A stretch of DNA of 64,000 nt from contig NZ_CP045324.1 of assembly GCF_009363275.1 (NCBI RefSeq), forward strand, positions 2,852,001 to 2,916,000, given 5' to 3'. Positions 45,698 through 53,861 of the stretch are shown one piece after another (position 1 is the stretch's first letter; every line of letters begins with the position of its first letter). The stretch is from Marinobacter sp. THAF197a (GTDB taxonomy: Bacteria > Pseudomonadota > Gammaproteobacteria > Pseudomonadales > Oleiphilaceae). The position numbers and the translations under genes are program-made. The notes beneath the pieces were generated by a model. It did not search any database and was not told the origin of the DNA. It saw only the letters and a program-made list of their open reading frames with translations.

Positions 45698-46276
45698 ATG
45701 GCTTCGGTGCCCTTTTTTCTGAAAGCCCTCCGGCTGCCGTTACTGGCAATACTGGCTACCGCCACGCTTGCCGGGTGCGGCTTTCAGTTACGGGGCACCT
45801 CACCGGTGCCGGCTTCTCTGCAACCCCTGGCGGTAGACTGCCCCGAGTCCTTGCCCGGGCGTTTCTGCCAGTCGGTGCGGGATCAACTCAGGCTGGGGGG
45901 CATTGATCTGCAGGATGCTTCATCTGCGGACTACGTGCTTCGGCTGAGAAGCTACCAGCAGGACCGCCGGGCATCCGCCATTACCGCTCAGGCTGCCGCA
46001 GCAGAGTACATACTGCGACATCAAGTCACTATGGAGTTGCTGACCGCAGACCGGATCCCGCTGATTGCCGCAACCGATCTGACCACCAGCGAGACCTATC
46101 GTTACGATGAAACCAATGTGCTGGCCAAGCAACGGGAAGAAGAGGAACTGAGGCAACAGCTGGGAGACCGGCTGGCGCAACAGGTACTCTTCAGGCTGGC
46201 ACCGATGACCCGGGAGCGGATTGACGCGGCCATCGCAGAGTACGAAACAAGCCAGAAACAAGCCGATGCGCCATGA
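45698..46276 (+). CDS. lptE: LPS-assembly lipoprotein LptE
   Basis: LptE plugs the LptD barrel in the outer membrane and helps insert LPS. The start at 45698 (MASVPFFLKALRL) gives 192 residues. The lipoprotein signal has the lipobox LAGC near residue 25-28, followed by GFQLRGTSPVPASLQPL, which is typical. leuS-lptE-holA is the conserved order, and the holA start overlaps its end by 4 bp. Confidence 0.95.
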   Translation: MASVPFFLKALRLPLLAILATATLAGCGFQLRGTSPVPASLQPLAVDCPESLPGRFCQSVRDQLRLGGIDLQDASSADYVLRLRSYQQDRRASAITAQAAAAEYILRHQVTMELLTADRIPLIAATDLTTSETYRYDETNVLAKQREEEELRQQLGDRLAQQVLFRLAPMTRERIDAAIAEYETSQKQADAP

Positions 46277-47286
46277 AGACCCAACCCGGCCAGCTCCCCC
46301 AGTTGCTCAAGAAAGGTCTGGCTCCGGTCTACCTGATTTCCGGTGACGAGCCCCTGCTGGTGCAGGAATGCTGTGACCTGATCCGAAAGACGGCCCGGGA
46401 CTCGGGGTATCAGGACCGCCTGACCTACCACGCCGACCATCAACTGGACTGGAATGCCGTTGCCGATGAATGCAACGCCATGTCCCTGTTTGCCGAGAAG
46501 CGGCGTATCGAGATTCACCTGCCAACGGGCAAGCTCGGTGACGGCCGAAAGGTTCTTGAACAGGTTCTTGAGGCACCACCTGAAGACGTTATCCTGCTAC
46601 TCATCAGCGCCAAACTCGACGCCGCAGAAACCAAACGCAAGTGGTACAAGGCTCTACAAGGCTGCGGTGTCCATGTACCGGTCTGGCCGGTTGAGCCCGA
46701 TAAATTTGCAGGCTGGCTGCAACAGCGGGCCAGCGGGCAAGGCCTGAGTCTTACCCGCGGGGCCCTGGGCATGCTCACGGAGCGGCTTGAGGGGAATCTT
46801 CTGGCTGCCAGCCAGGAACTGGACAGATTGGCGTTACTGACGGCTGGCAAAACCATCGACGAAGAGACCATCGAGCAAGCGGTCCAGGACAGCGCCCGCT
46901 TCAATGGCTTTGAGTTGGTCACCGAGTTACTCGCCGGTAAAGCTGCCCATGCGGGAAAGATCATCGGAATCCTTCAGCAGGAAGGTGAAAACCCGCTGGG
47001 TTTGTTGAGTGTGCTGGTGCGAGACCTGCACATCATCATCGAACTGAAAACCGCTTTGCCCCCGGGGGACAGTCCAGCAGGTTTCCTGAAAAAACGCGGA
47101 GTGTTCCAGCCCCGGCGAGCGTCCGCTATCCAGCAGGCAGCCCGCCGGCTGAATATGCATCAACTGCACCGCGCCATCAGTCTGTGCAACGCCACAGACC
47201 GATCCGCCAAGGGGTTTGATAGCCTTACCCCCTGGCATCACCTCAGGGATTTGTCGGCGGTTCTTGCCGGTGCTCGCCCTAACTGA
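46273..47286 (+). CDS. holA: DNA polymerase III subunit delta
   Basis: HolA is the delta subunit of the clamp loader, which opens the beta clamp. The 337-residue product begins with the family's QLPQLLKKGLAPVYLISGDEPLLVQE and keeps the domain III helices near the C-terminus. It overlaps lptE by 4 bp and ends the leuS-lptE-holA unit. Confidence 0.95.
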   Translation: MKTQPGQLPQLLKKGLAPVYLISGDEPLLVQECCDLIRKTARDSGYQDRLTYHADHQLDWNAVADECNAMSLFAEKRRIEIHLPTGKLGDGRKVLEQVLEAPPEDVILLLISAKLDAAETKRKWYKALQGCGVHVPVWPVEPDKFAGWLQQRASGQGLSLTRGALGMLTERLEGNLLAASQELDRLALLTAGKTIDEETIEQAVQDSARFNGFELVTELLAGKAAHAGKIIGILQQEGENPLGLLSVLVRDLHIIIELKTALPPGDSPAGFLKKRGVFQPRRASAIQQAARRLNMHQLHRAISLCNATDRSAKGFDSLTPWHHLRDLSAVLAGARPN

Positions 47287-47399
47287 TCCAGGTCAATCCA
47301 GTACGAACCTTCGCAAAACCCTGACTTTCTCCCTCTTGACAGTTTTTTACATTCCGGCGCATTGTAGACTTCCCAACTCATCAGGGAAGGAGAATCGCT

Positions 47400-47663
47400 A
47401 TGAGCCTGCAAGACGAATTCAACAAACTGTCGGAAAAAATCAAGCAGTACCGTGACGAAGCCCGTGTGCAACTGCACCTGGCCAAGGAAGATGTAAAAGA
47501 TGAATGGGACGACCTGGAACAGGACTGGGATCGCTTCCGCCAGAAGCTGGATCAGGTTGTCCATGATGCGGAGAATGCCAGCCATGAGGCGAGAGACACG
47601 GCTCGCCAATGGGGGGAAGACCTCAAGACCCGCTATCAGGACATCCGCAACAAAATGAAATAG
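47400..47663 (+). CDS. Small charged coiled-coil protein, unknown function
   Basis: This 87-residue protein has no signal peptide or membrane helix. It is almost entirely helical and highly charged, with heptad-like spacing (LSEKIKQYRDEARVQLHLAK, EWDDLEQDWDRFRQKLD), and it resembles small helical stress-type proteins, although I do not recognise the family. A strong ribosome binding site (GGAAGGAG) and a TTGACA box at 47336-47341 lie upstream, so it is probably a real monocistronic gene. A 20-bp palindrome follows right after the stop. Confidence 0.75.
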   Translation: MSLQDEFNKLSEKIKQYRDEARVQLHLAKEDVKDEWDDLEQDWDRFRQKLDQVVHDAENASHEARDTARQWGEDLKTRYQDIRNKMK

Positions 47664-47683
47664 ATTGTTAACGCGTTAACAAT
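47664..47683. promoter_or_regulatory. Perfect 20-bp palindrome, possible operator
   Basis: The sequence ATTGTTAACG followed by its exact reverse complement begins 1 bp after the stop of the small coiled-coil gene and 170 bp before the EndA-like gene. It has no following T-run. Its length and symmetry suit a repressor operator, but the regulator is unknown. An imperfect hairpin (CACAGGGGCT with AGCCTCTGTG) follows at about 47702-47730. Confidence 0.5.
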
Positions 47684-47853
47684 TTACAACATGAACGAGC
47701 CGCACAGGGGCTTCTCTATTTGAGCCTCTGTGCCATACTTCACAGAAAAGAGTGAACACTCCGTCATACTTTTGTCAGATTGTTCATTTTGCCATCAATC
47801 GCTCGTCGCGATGGCCACGGTATGTGCCGTGCAATGTGAGGTATAACGGCCCT

Positions 47854-48489
47854 ATGAAAAAAATAACGTTAGTTCCCATCACACTTACACTCGCCATCTC
47901 AACCACCTTGGTTATTGGCCAGAATACCCGTTTCAGTGATCCAGAGACGGTCGTGAAAGATCAGTTCTGGGGCAATCTCTATGCAAACGGCGGAACGTCG
48001 TTTTTCTGTGATGCGCCGTTCACCAGCAAGGGGTTTGTGATGACGGATGGCTATGTCTATCCGCCGGCCGATATCCGTAGCGCGCTGAATTGCGGCACTA
48101 CGAGTCAATGCAAGCAGGATAATCAGTACCGTCAGATTACGTCGGATCTTCACAATATGGTGCCGGTTCGTTCCCGGGTCGAGATGCGCAGGCGGAACGC
48201 CCGCTATGAGAATCTGGGCGATGCGACGCGGGCGGATGACTGTGGTATTCGGGAGAGTGCACAATTTTTTGAGCCGCCGGAGCATGTGAAGGGGGATGTT
48301 GCCCGCACGATGGCTTACATGGTGGATACTTATGGGCTACCTTGGCTTGGGGCGACTTCGGTGTTCCAGGAGTGGAGCAAGCTGGATCCGCCGGATGATC
48401 GGGAGTTGGCGCGGCATCAGCGTATTGCCGAGATTCAGGGTAATGAGAATCCGTTTGTGGTTAATCCTGGGTTGATTAATCGCCTTTGA
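47854..48489 (+). CDS. Secreted endonuclease I-like protein with altered active site
   Basis: The start at 47854 (MKKITLVPITLTLA) gives 211 residues with a signal peptide of about 22 residues. The layout follows the EndA/Vvn family: FWGNLYANGG, cysteines in FFCDAPF and LNCGTTSQC, then YRQITSDLHNMVP, RTMAYMVDTYGL and HQRIAEIQGNENPFV at the end. However, the catalytic EHVVPA motif is replaced by GYVYPPADI, so the general-base His and its Glu are missing, and the metal-binding Asn in EVNGDR appears as Glu in RVEMRR. It is either inactive or uses a different chemistry. It stands alone. Confidence 0.75.
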   Translation: MKKITLVPITLTLAISTTLVIGQNTRFSDPETVVKDQFWGNLYANGGTSFFCDAPFTSKGFVMTDGYVYPPADIRSALNCGTTSQCKQDNQYRQITSDLHNMVPVRSRVEMRRRNARYENLGDATRADDCGIRESAQFFEPPEHVKGDVARTMAYMVDTYGLPWLGATSVFQEWSKLDPPDDRELARHQRIAEIQGNENPFVVNPGLINRL

Positions 48490-48517
48490 GGTTTTGATCT
48501 CGATTTGGGAGCAAGCA

Positions 48518-48622
48518 CCAGTCAGGGGGTAGCTTTCCAAAACACGCTGTGAATACGTCCGTGTACGCTCTGCTCCGCCATCCCTGGCTACGCAAGGTTT
48601 TGGAAAGCTACCCCCTGACTGG
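48518..48622 (-). repeat. P1 palindromic element, copy 10
   Basis: Perfect 26-bp arms lie at 48518-48543 and 48597-48622; one further difference just outside would be a G-U pair in - strand RNA. On the - strand the loops are CAGGGATG and CACGGACG. It lies between the convergent EndA-like and acyl-CoA dehydrogenase genes. Confidence 0.92.
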
Positions 48623-48645
48623 CGCCGGTACTCTTGCGATCAACT

Positions 48646-48672
48646 AAGCAAGGTTTTGGAAGGGCCTCCCCG
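48646..48672 (-). repeat. Half P1 element
   Basis: GCAAGGTTTTGGAAGGGCCT and a few more bases match the right-hand core border and inner arm of P1 copy 10 (GCAAGGTTTTGGAAAG), but no left arm or core is present. It lies 24 bp beyond copy 10 and has its own arm sequence (AGGGCCTCCCC). It looks like a truncated second copy. Confidence 0.6.
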
Positions 48673-48706
48673 CATACCAGCCAATACACTTCAGTTCGCT
48701 AGCAAC

Positions 48707-48737
48707 AAAAAAGCAGGCCGCTTGGGCCTGCTTTTTT
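48707..48737 (-). terminator. Bidirectional Rho-independent terminator
   Basis: AAAAAAGCAGGCC (48707-48719) pairs with GGCCTGCTTTTTT (48725-48737). It has T-runs on both strands and ends the acyl-CoA dehydrogenase transcript 25 bp after its stop codon. Confidence 0.92.
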
Positions 48738-48761
48738 GCTATCTGGAGTAACGAAACCTGA

Positions 48762-50552
48762 TCAGATTTCGTTAGCCGCCAGAGCCATCATCGCATCGCT
48801 GCCACTGCGGATACCTTCGGCCAGAGACACGGTCTTTGGCAGCAGGCGGTCGAAGTAGAAGCGTGCTGTTTTCAGCTTGCCGGTGTAGAAGCCGGAGGTA
48901 TCGCCCTCGGCTTTCGGAGCGGCGGCTTTGACGGTTTTGGCCCACATGTACGCCAGGGCGGTGTAGCCGAACATGTCGAGGTAGTCGACAGCAGCGGCGC
49001 CGATGGCGTTGGGGTTGTCGCCGGCTTGCTTGATGACGTGTTCGGTAACGTCAGACAAGCGCTCCAGTGACGCAGCCAGCGGCTCCAGGTAAGGCTTCAG
49101 GGCTGCATCGCTGCTGTTTTCTTCGATGAAGTTCGCCACGTCCTGCACAAACAGTTCGTACAGTTTGCCCTGACTGCCAACGACCTTGCGGCCCATCAGG
49201 TCCATGGCCTGGATGCCGTTGGTGCCTTCGTAGATCTGGGTGATGCGGCAATCGCGTACCAGCTGCTCCTGGCCCCACTCGCGGATGAAGCCATGGCCAC
49301 CGAAGACCTGCTGGCCGATGATGGTGGTGTCCAGGCCGCGGTCGGTCAGGAAGGCTTTGGCGACGGGGGTCAGCAGGGCAACCATGCCTTCGGCGTGTTT
49401 GCGCTGTTCGTCGTTGTCAGAGTATTTGGAGATATCCAGCCACTGGGCAACGTAGGTGGAGAATGCACGGCCACCCTCTACGTAGCTCTTCATGGTCAGC
49501 AGCATTCGGCGCACGTCTGGATGTACCAGGATCGGGTCGGCGGCTTTTTCGGGCTGCTGGGCACCGGTGGGGGCGCGGCTCTGGATACGCTCGTTGGCGT
49601 ATTCGCGGGCGCTCTGGAGGGAGGCTTCGGCGGCGCCGATGCCCTGGATACCCACACCCAGGCGCTCGTAGTTCATCATGGTGAACATGGCGGCCAGGCC
49701 TTTGTTCTCGTCACCAACCAACCAGCCTTTGGCGCCGTCGAAGTTCATCACACAGGTAGCGGAGGCCTTGATACCCATCTTTTTCTCGATGGAACCACAG
49801 CTGAACTGGTTGCGCTCGCCCAGGGAACCATCGTCGTTCACCATGAACTTGGGCACCAGGAACAGGGAAATACCCTTCGGTCCTTTGGGAGCGTCCGGAA
49901 GCTTCGCCAGCACCAGATGGATGATGTTCTCAGCCATGTCGTGCTCGCCCCAGGTAATGAAGATCTTGGTGCCAGTTACGTTGAAGGAGCCATCGTCGTT
50001 CGGCTCGGCCTTGGTACGGATAATGCCCAGGTCGGTGCCAGCGTGGGGCTCGGTCAGGTCCATGGCGCCAGACCAAACGCCGGAGTACATGTTCGGCAGG
50101 TATTTCTCTTTCAGCTCCTGGCTGCCGTGAGCGTCCAGGGCCAGGCAGGCACCGGCGGTCAGCATCGGAGCAAGGCCGAAGGCCATGTTGGCGCCCTGCA
50201 TCATTTCTTCAAACTGGGCCACCAGCGTTTTCGGCATGCCCATACCGCCAAAATCGGGGTTGCCGCCGAGGCCGTTCCAGCCACCTTCCACGATGGTCTG
50301 GTAGGCTTCTTTGAAACCTTCCGGAGTGGAAACTTCGCCTTCGTTCCACTTACAGCCCTGCTCGTCCGCCTCGCGGTTCAGGGGTGCCAACACGCCACTG
50401 GTGATCTTGCCCGCTTCCTCAAGGATCGCATCTGCGGTGTCGGGATCTACGTTTTCTGCAATCTTGGGCAGTGATGCCCAAAGCGCCGGGGCATCAAATA
50501 CTTCGTTCAGAACGAAACGCATGTCACGAAGGGGTGCCTGATAATCAGCCAT
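48762..50552 (-). CDS. Acyl-CoA dehydrogenase, C-terminal-extended type (paralogue 1)
   Basis: This 596-residue flavoenzyme belongs to the large acyl-CoA dehydrogenase branch with an extra N-terminal helix segment and an extra C-terminal domain, like the Pseudomonas fadE-type genes PA0506-PA0508. It should introduce the trans-2 double bond in fatty acyl-CoA during beta-oxidation. Recognisable parts are YQAPLRDMRFVLNEVF at the start, MDLTEPHAGTDLG, FITWGEHD, and QIYEGTNGIQAMDLMGRKV. It is followed by a bidirectional terminator, and its upstream paralogue has its own terminator, so the two are separate transcripts. Confidence 0.9.
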   Translation of the reverse strand: MADYQAPLRDMRFVLNEVFDAPALWASLPKIAENVDPDTADAILEEAGKITSGVLAPLNREADEQGCKWNEGEVSTPEGFKEAYQTIVEGGWNGLGGNPDFGGMGMPKTLVAQFEEMMQGANMAFGLAPMLTAGACLALDAHGSQELKEKYLPNMYSGVWSGAMDLTEPHAGTDLGIIRTKAEPNDDGSFNVTGTKIFITWGEHDMAENIIHLVLAKLPDAPKGPKGISLFLVPKFMVNDDGSLGERNQFSCGSIEKKMGIKASATCVMNFDGAKGWLVGDENKGLAAMFTMMNYERLGVGIQGIGAAEASLQSAREYANERIQSRAPTGAQQPEKAADPILVHPDVRRMLLTMKSYVEGGRAFSTYVAQWLDISKYSDNDEQRKHAEGMVALLTPVAKAFLTDRGLDTTIIGQQVFGGHGFIREWGQEQLVRDCRITQIYEGTNGIQAMDLMGRKVVGSQGKLYELFVQDVANFIEENSSDAALKPYLEPLAASLERLSDVTEHVIKQAGDNPNAIGAAAVDYLDMFGYTALAYMWAKTVKAAAPKAEGDTSGFYTGKLKTARFYFDRLLPKTVSLAEGIRSGSDAMMALAANEI

Positions 50553-50706
50553 GTAAAACTCTCCAGAAATTCAGTCAGTCACTTGGGGGATGTGGAAAAC
50601 GCCTTCTCGATGAAGGTCTGATAATCCCCCGCTCGGCTATGTGTCCGAAACAAGGTTGTTGTTCTATGGCGCGCTATTCTACCTCAAAACACGCCCGGGA
50701 CTCATG

Positions 50707-50742
50707 AAAAAAGCCCGCCTCCGGACGGAGAACGGGCTTTTT
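50707..50742 (-). terminator. Bidirectional Rho-independent terminator
   Basis: AAAAAGCCCG and CGGGCTTTTT flank an inner CTCCG-GA-CGGAG hairpin. It lies 31 bp after the stop of the upstream acyl-CoA dehydrogenase and separates the two paralogues. Confidence 0.9.
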
Positions 50743-50772
50743 CTGTGCCATCAACCAGATAGCAACCCCGCC

Positions 50773-52572
50773 TTAGATAGCGAAGGCTTCTTCCGGCATA
50801 TCCAGCAGGCTGTCAGAGCCGGCCAGCATGGTTTCTGCGTGGGTCTTGGTGCGCGGCAGCAGACGCTTGAAGTAGAAGCGTGCAGACTGAACCTTGGCGT
50901 TGTAGAACATCTCTTCGGAGGTGCCGTCAGCCATCTTGTCCAGTGCCACTTTGGCCATACGGGCCCACAGGTAGGCGAATACCGCGTAACCGGAGTACAT
51001 CAGGTAGTCCACCGCAGCGGCACCGACTTCTTCACGGTTCTTCATGGCGGTCATACCAACCTTCATGGTCAGGTCGCCCCACTCCTTGTTGATCGCAGCC
51101 AGCGGCTCGATGAACTCTTTCAACTGCTCGTTGTCGGCGTTCTCTTTGCAGAATACGTGAACCTGCTTGGTGAACACTTTCAGCGCTTCGCCCTGGGTCA
51201 TCAGGACCTTACGGCCCAGCAGATCCAGCGCCTGGATACCGGTAGTACCCTCGTAGATCATGCCGATGCGGGAGTCACGTACGTTCTGCTCCATGCCCCA
51301 CTCAGTGATGAAACCGTGGCCGCCGAATACCTGCATACCCAGGTTGGCAGACTCGTAACCGATTTCAGTCAGGAACGCCTTGGCGATCGGGGTCAGGAAG
51401 CCCAGCAGCGCGTCAGCGTGCTTACGCTCTTCTTCAGTCTTGCCACTGTGAACTACGTCCACTTGCTGGCCAGCCAGGTAAATCAGGGCGCGGGCGCCTT
51501 CAGCGACAACCTTCTGGGTCAGCAGCATGCGGCGTACGTCCGGATGCACGATGATCGGATCAGCGATGCCGTCCGGGTTCTTCGGACCGCTCAGGGAGCG
51601 CATAGCCAGGCGATCCTTGGCGTAGGCCAGGGAACCCTGGAAGCCAAGCTCAGCGGCACCCAGACCCTGGATGGCGGTACCGATACGGGCAGTGTTCATA
51701 AAGGTGAACATGCAGTTCAGGCCCTTGTTCTCAGGCCCGATCAGCCAGCCCTTGGCGCCGTCGAAGTTCATGACGCAGGTAGCGTTGCCGTGGATACCCA
51801 TCTTGTGCTCCAGGGAACCACAGGATACCGCGTTGCGCTCGCCGGCAGAGCCGTCTTCGTTCGGCAGCTGCTTGGGCACGATGAACAGGGAGATGCCCTT
51901 GGTGCCTTCCGGTGCGCCCGGCAAACGTGCCAGTACGATGTGGACGATGTTCTCGGCCATGTCGTGCTCGCCGGCAGAGATAAAGATCTTGGTGCCAGTG
52001 ATGCTGTAGGTACCGTCAGCGTTCGGCTCGGCCTTGGTGCGCAGGGTGCCCAGGTCAGAACCACAGTGCGGCTCGGTCAGGCACATGGTGCCGGTCCACT
52101 CGCCGCTGATCAGCTTGGTCAGGTAGGTCTGCTTCTGCTCTTCGGTACCGTGCTCTTCGATGGTGTTGGTGGCACCGTGGCTCAGGCCAGGGTACATGCC
52201 CCAGGACCAGTTGGAAGTCCCTACCATCTCGCTGACCACCAGGCCGATGGAGTGCGGCAGGCCCTGGCCACCGTAGTTGGGGTCGGCAGTCATGGACGGC
52301 CAGCCACCTTCAACGTACTGCTGGTAAGCCTCTTTGAAGCCGGTCGGGGTTTTTACACCGTCTTCGCTCCAGGTACAGCCTTCCTGGTCACCCACCTGGT
52401 TCAGCGGAGACAATACCTGCTCACAGAACTTTGCACCTTCCTGGATGATGGCATCGACCATATCCGGAGTTGCATCTTCGGCACCTTCCAGATTGGCGTA
52501 GTGCTGCTCGCTGTTCAGCAGCTCGTTCATTACGAATTTGATATCACGCAGGGGCGCTTTGTACTCAGGCAT
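50773..52572 (-). CDS. Acyl-CoA dehydrogenase, C-terminal-extended type (paralogue 2)
   Basis: The start at 52572 (MPEYKAPLRDIKFVMNELL) gives 599 residues; an earlier in-frame codon would add 26 atypical residues. It is a paralogue of the neighbouring 596-residue enzyme, with the same segments (MCLTEPHCGSDLG, IFISAGEHDMAENIVH, MIYEGTTGIQALDLLGRKV) but clear divergence, so the duplication is not recent. The expected role is the first step of fatty acid beta-oxidation. A promoter overlapping a PsrA-like box lies about 110 bp upstream, which suggests induction by long-chain fatty acids. Confidence 0.92.
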   Translation of the reverse strand: MPEYKAPLRDIKFVMNELLNSEQHYANLEGAEDATPDMVDAIIQEGAKFCEQVLSPLNQVGDQEGCTWSEDGVKTPTGFKEAYQQYVEGGWPSMTADPNYGGQGLPHSIGLVVSEMVGTSNWSWGMYPGLSHGATNTIEEHGTEEQKQTYLTKLISGEWTGTMCLTEPHCGSDLGTLRTKAEPNADGTYSITGTKIFISAGEHDMAENIVHIVLARLPGAPEGTKGISLFIVPKQLPNEDGSAGERNAVSCGSLEHKMGIHGNATCVMNFDGAKGWLIGPENKGLNCMFTFMNTARIGTAIQGLGAAELGFQGSLAYAKDRLAMRSLSGPKNPDGIADPIIVHPDVRRMLLTQKVVAEGARALIYLAGQQVDVVHSGKTEEERKHADALLGFLTPIAKAFLTEIGYESANLGMQVFGGHGFITEWGMEQNVRDSRIGMIYEGTTGIQALDLLGRKVLMTQGEALKVFTKQVHVFCKENADNEQLKEFIEPLAAINKEWGDLTMKVGMTAMKNREEVGAAAVDYLMYSGYAVFAYLWARMAKVALDKMADGTSEEMFYNAKVQSARFYFKRLLPRTKTHAETMLAGSDSLLDMPEEAFAI

Positions 52573-52682
52573 GGAATCCACCTCGGTTTTCGGACTCGGC
52601 TGAAACAGATAACAGCCTTTGGCCTTGGGTTTGCTCAGACACTGTGACACATCGCATCACAGCCTTAATTAAACACTTGTTT

Positions 52683-52696
52683 GAAACATACGTTTT
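52683..52696. promoter_or_regulatory. PsrA-like fatty-acid operator
   Basis: GAAAC-ATAC-GTTTT fits the PsrA site consensus (G/C)AAAC-N2-4-GTTT(G/C) apart from the last base. It overlaps the -10 box of the adjacent promoter, the position expected for a repressor released by fatty acyl ligands. No psrA gene is in the window. Confidence 0.5.
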
Positions 52697-52714
52697 GCGA
52701 CACAGAATTGTCAA
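52685..52714 (-). promoter_or_regulatory. Promoter of acyl-CoA dehydrogenase paralogue 2
   Basis: On the - strand, TTGACA (52709-52714), an 18-bp spacer and TATGTT (52685-52690) form a likely sigma-70 promoter. The -35 is a perfect match and the -10 is weaker. Confidence 0.55.
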
Positions 52715-52830
52715 TAGCCTTGGCTAAAAATTGTGTTGCATTGTGTGTTCACCAATGCGGAAAACACCGCCACAACAACGATAGGAAACCGCCGGAGCTG
52801 ACGGATTGAGAGAAGGAACAGTCAGGTAAT

Positions 52831-53550
52831 TCAGGCAAATAGAGACGTTGGCTCGCCGAACACGCCTTCGGCACCCTGCATGGCAGAGACGCTGCGGTAG
52901 GTTTCATCGGCCTGGCGGGCAAAGCCGGACTGGCCCTGGGCTGTCTCATCCCGTGCCGATTCGGAACCAGGCGCTGGCTCACGCTCGCCTTCACCGACCG
53001 CCAGTTCAGACTGCGCCTGCAACATGGTCTGCATGGCCTGGGCCGCTACCGCACGATCCTGCGCTGAGGGTTGTGCCGGCGCCATGGCGGCCGCTCGCAC
53101 TACACGCATTTTCTCGATAGTTGCCTGCGGATCGCCGGCGACCGGGGAGACATCGATGGGGACTTCACCGCCCACGGCGTACTGGGCACCGTCAGGGCCC
53201 CGCTGATAGGTAAACGACATGGCTCCGGCGTACTGACCGCCGACCGCCTGGTGCGCCGCCTCATGGGCCCGAACCTCTCGGTCCCTGGCTTTCAGCTCGC
53301 TCAGCTGTTTGAGCTCGGCTTCGGTCAGCCCCTGCAGGTCAGCCTTCGCATCCGCTTCACCATCGACAAATCGGGAGGTTGATCTGGCGTCGGAGGACTG
53401 CTCAACACCCCGGGTACGATCATCAGCATCGGTAGAGAAGCCTTCACCAGGCGCTGCCGAGGAAACGCCACTCGGCGGAATGCTGCCGGTCGCGGACGCA
53501 ACGCCGGTAACCACCGGATAAACAGGGGGGATCGAGGAGAGGATATTCAC
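52831..53550 (-). CDS. SprA-related putative zinc metalloprotease
   Basis: This 239-residue protein belongs to the SprA-related family, annotated as putative metalloproteases. The zinc motif HEAAH is at residues 96-100 in REVRAHEAAHQAVGGQYAG, followed by the conserved SFTYQRGPDGAQYAVGGEVPIDVSPVAGDPQAT. The N-terminal 70 and C-terminal 60 residues are low-complexity. There is no signal peptide. It begins 17 bp after the small rod-like protein gene, so the two form a unit. Substrate is unknown. Confidence 0.85.
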   Translation of the reverse strand: MNILSSIPPVYPVVTGVASATGSIPPSGVSSAAPGEGFSTDADDRTRGVEQSSDARSTSRFVDGEADAKADLQGLTEAELKQLSELKARDREVRAHEAAHQAVGGQYAGAMSFTYQRGPDGAQYAVGGEVPIDVSPVAGDPQATIEKMRVVRAAAMAPAQPSAQDRAVAAQAMQTMLQAQSELAVGEGEREPAPGSESARDETAQGQSGFARQADETYRSVSAMQGAEGVFGEPTSLFA

Positions 53551-53566
53551 CGCTCAATAGCCAGGG

Positions 53567-53812
53567 TCAGGCGCGGATGTCCAGGAGTGTTCCCAGAGTT
53601 TCGTCGGCCGTCTTCACAACCTGTGCGGACGCCTCAACACTGCGCTCGTAGAGCGTCATTTCAATCAGTGGCTCAGCCAGATTACCCGCACCCTCAGCAG
53701 AACCCTGAGGGCCGTCAACACCGCCACGGGCAATCTTCCGGGCCGCATTTTCCATGCCCGCCATGCCATCTTGGATACCTTGAATACCAAGAGAAAGGGT
53801 GTTGTTGATCAT
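53567..53812 (-). CDS. Small flagellar rod/hook-like protein
   Basis: The 81-residue protein combines a start like that of flagellar axial proteins (LSLGIQGIQDGMAGMENAARKIAR) with an end like the C-terminal helix of FlgC/FlgG proteins (EMTLYERSVEASAQVVKTADETLGTLLDI). The middle domain of true rod proteins is missing and is replaced by a short Gly-rich link. It lies outside any flagellar cluster and is followed by the SprA-type protease gene. It could be an axial-protein mimic or a small coiled-coil partner; no function is assigned. Confidence 0.75.
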   Translation of the reverse strand: MINNTLSLGIQGIQDGMAGMENAARKIARGGVDGPQGSAEGAGNLAEPLIEMTLYERSVEASAQVVKTADETLGTLLDIRA

Positions 53813-53861
53813 GTCTAGGCCACCTATGAGGACGGATTGACTTATTTACTCACAAATCTGG

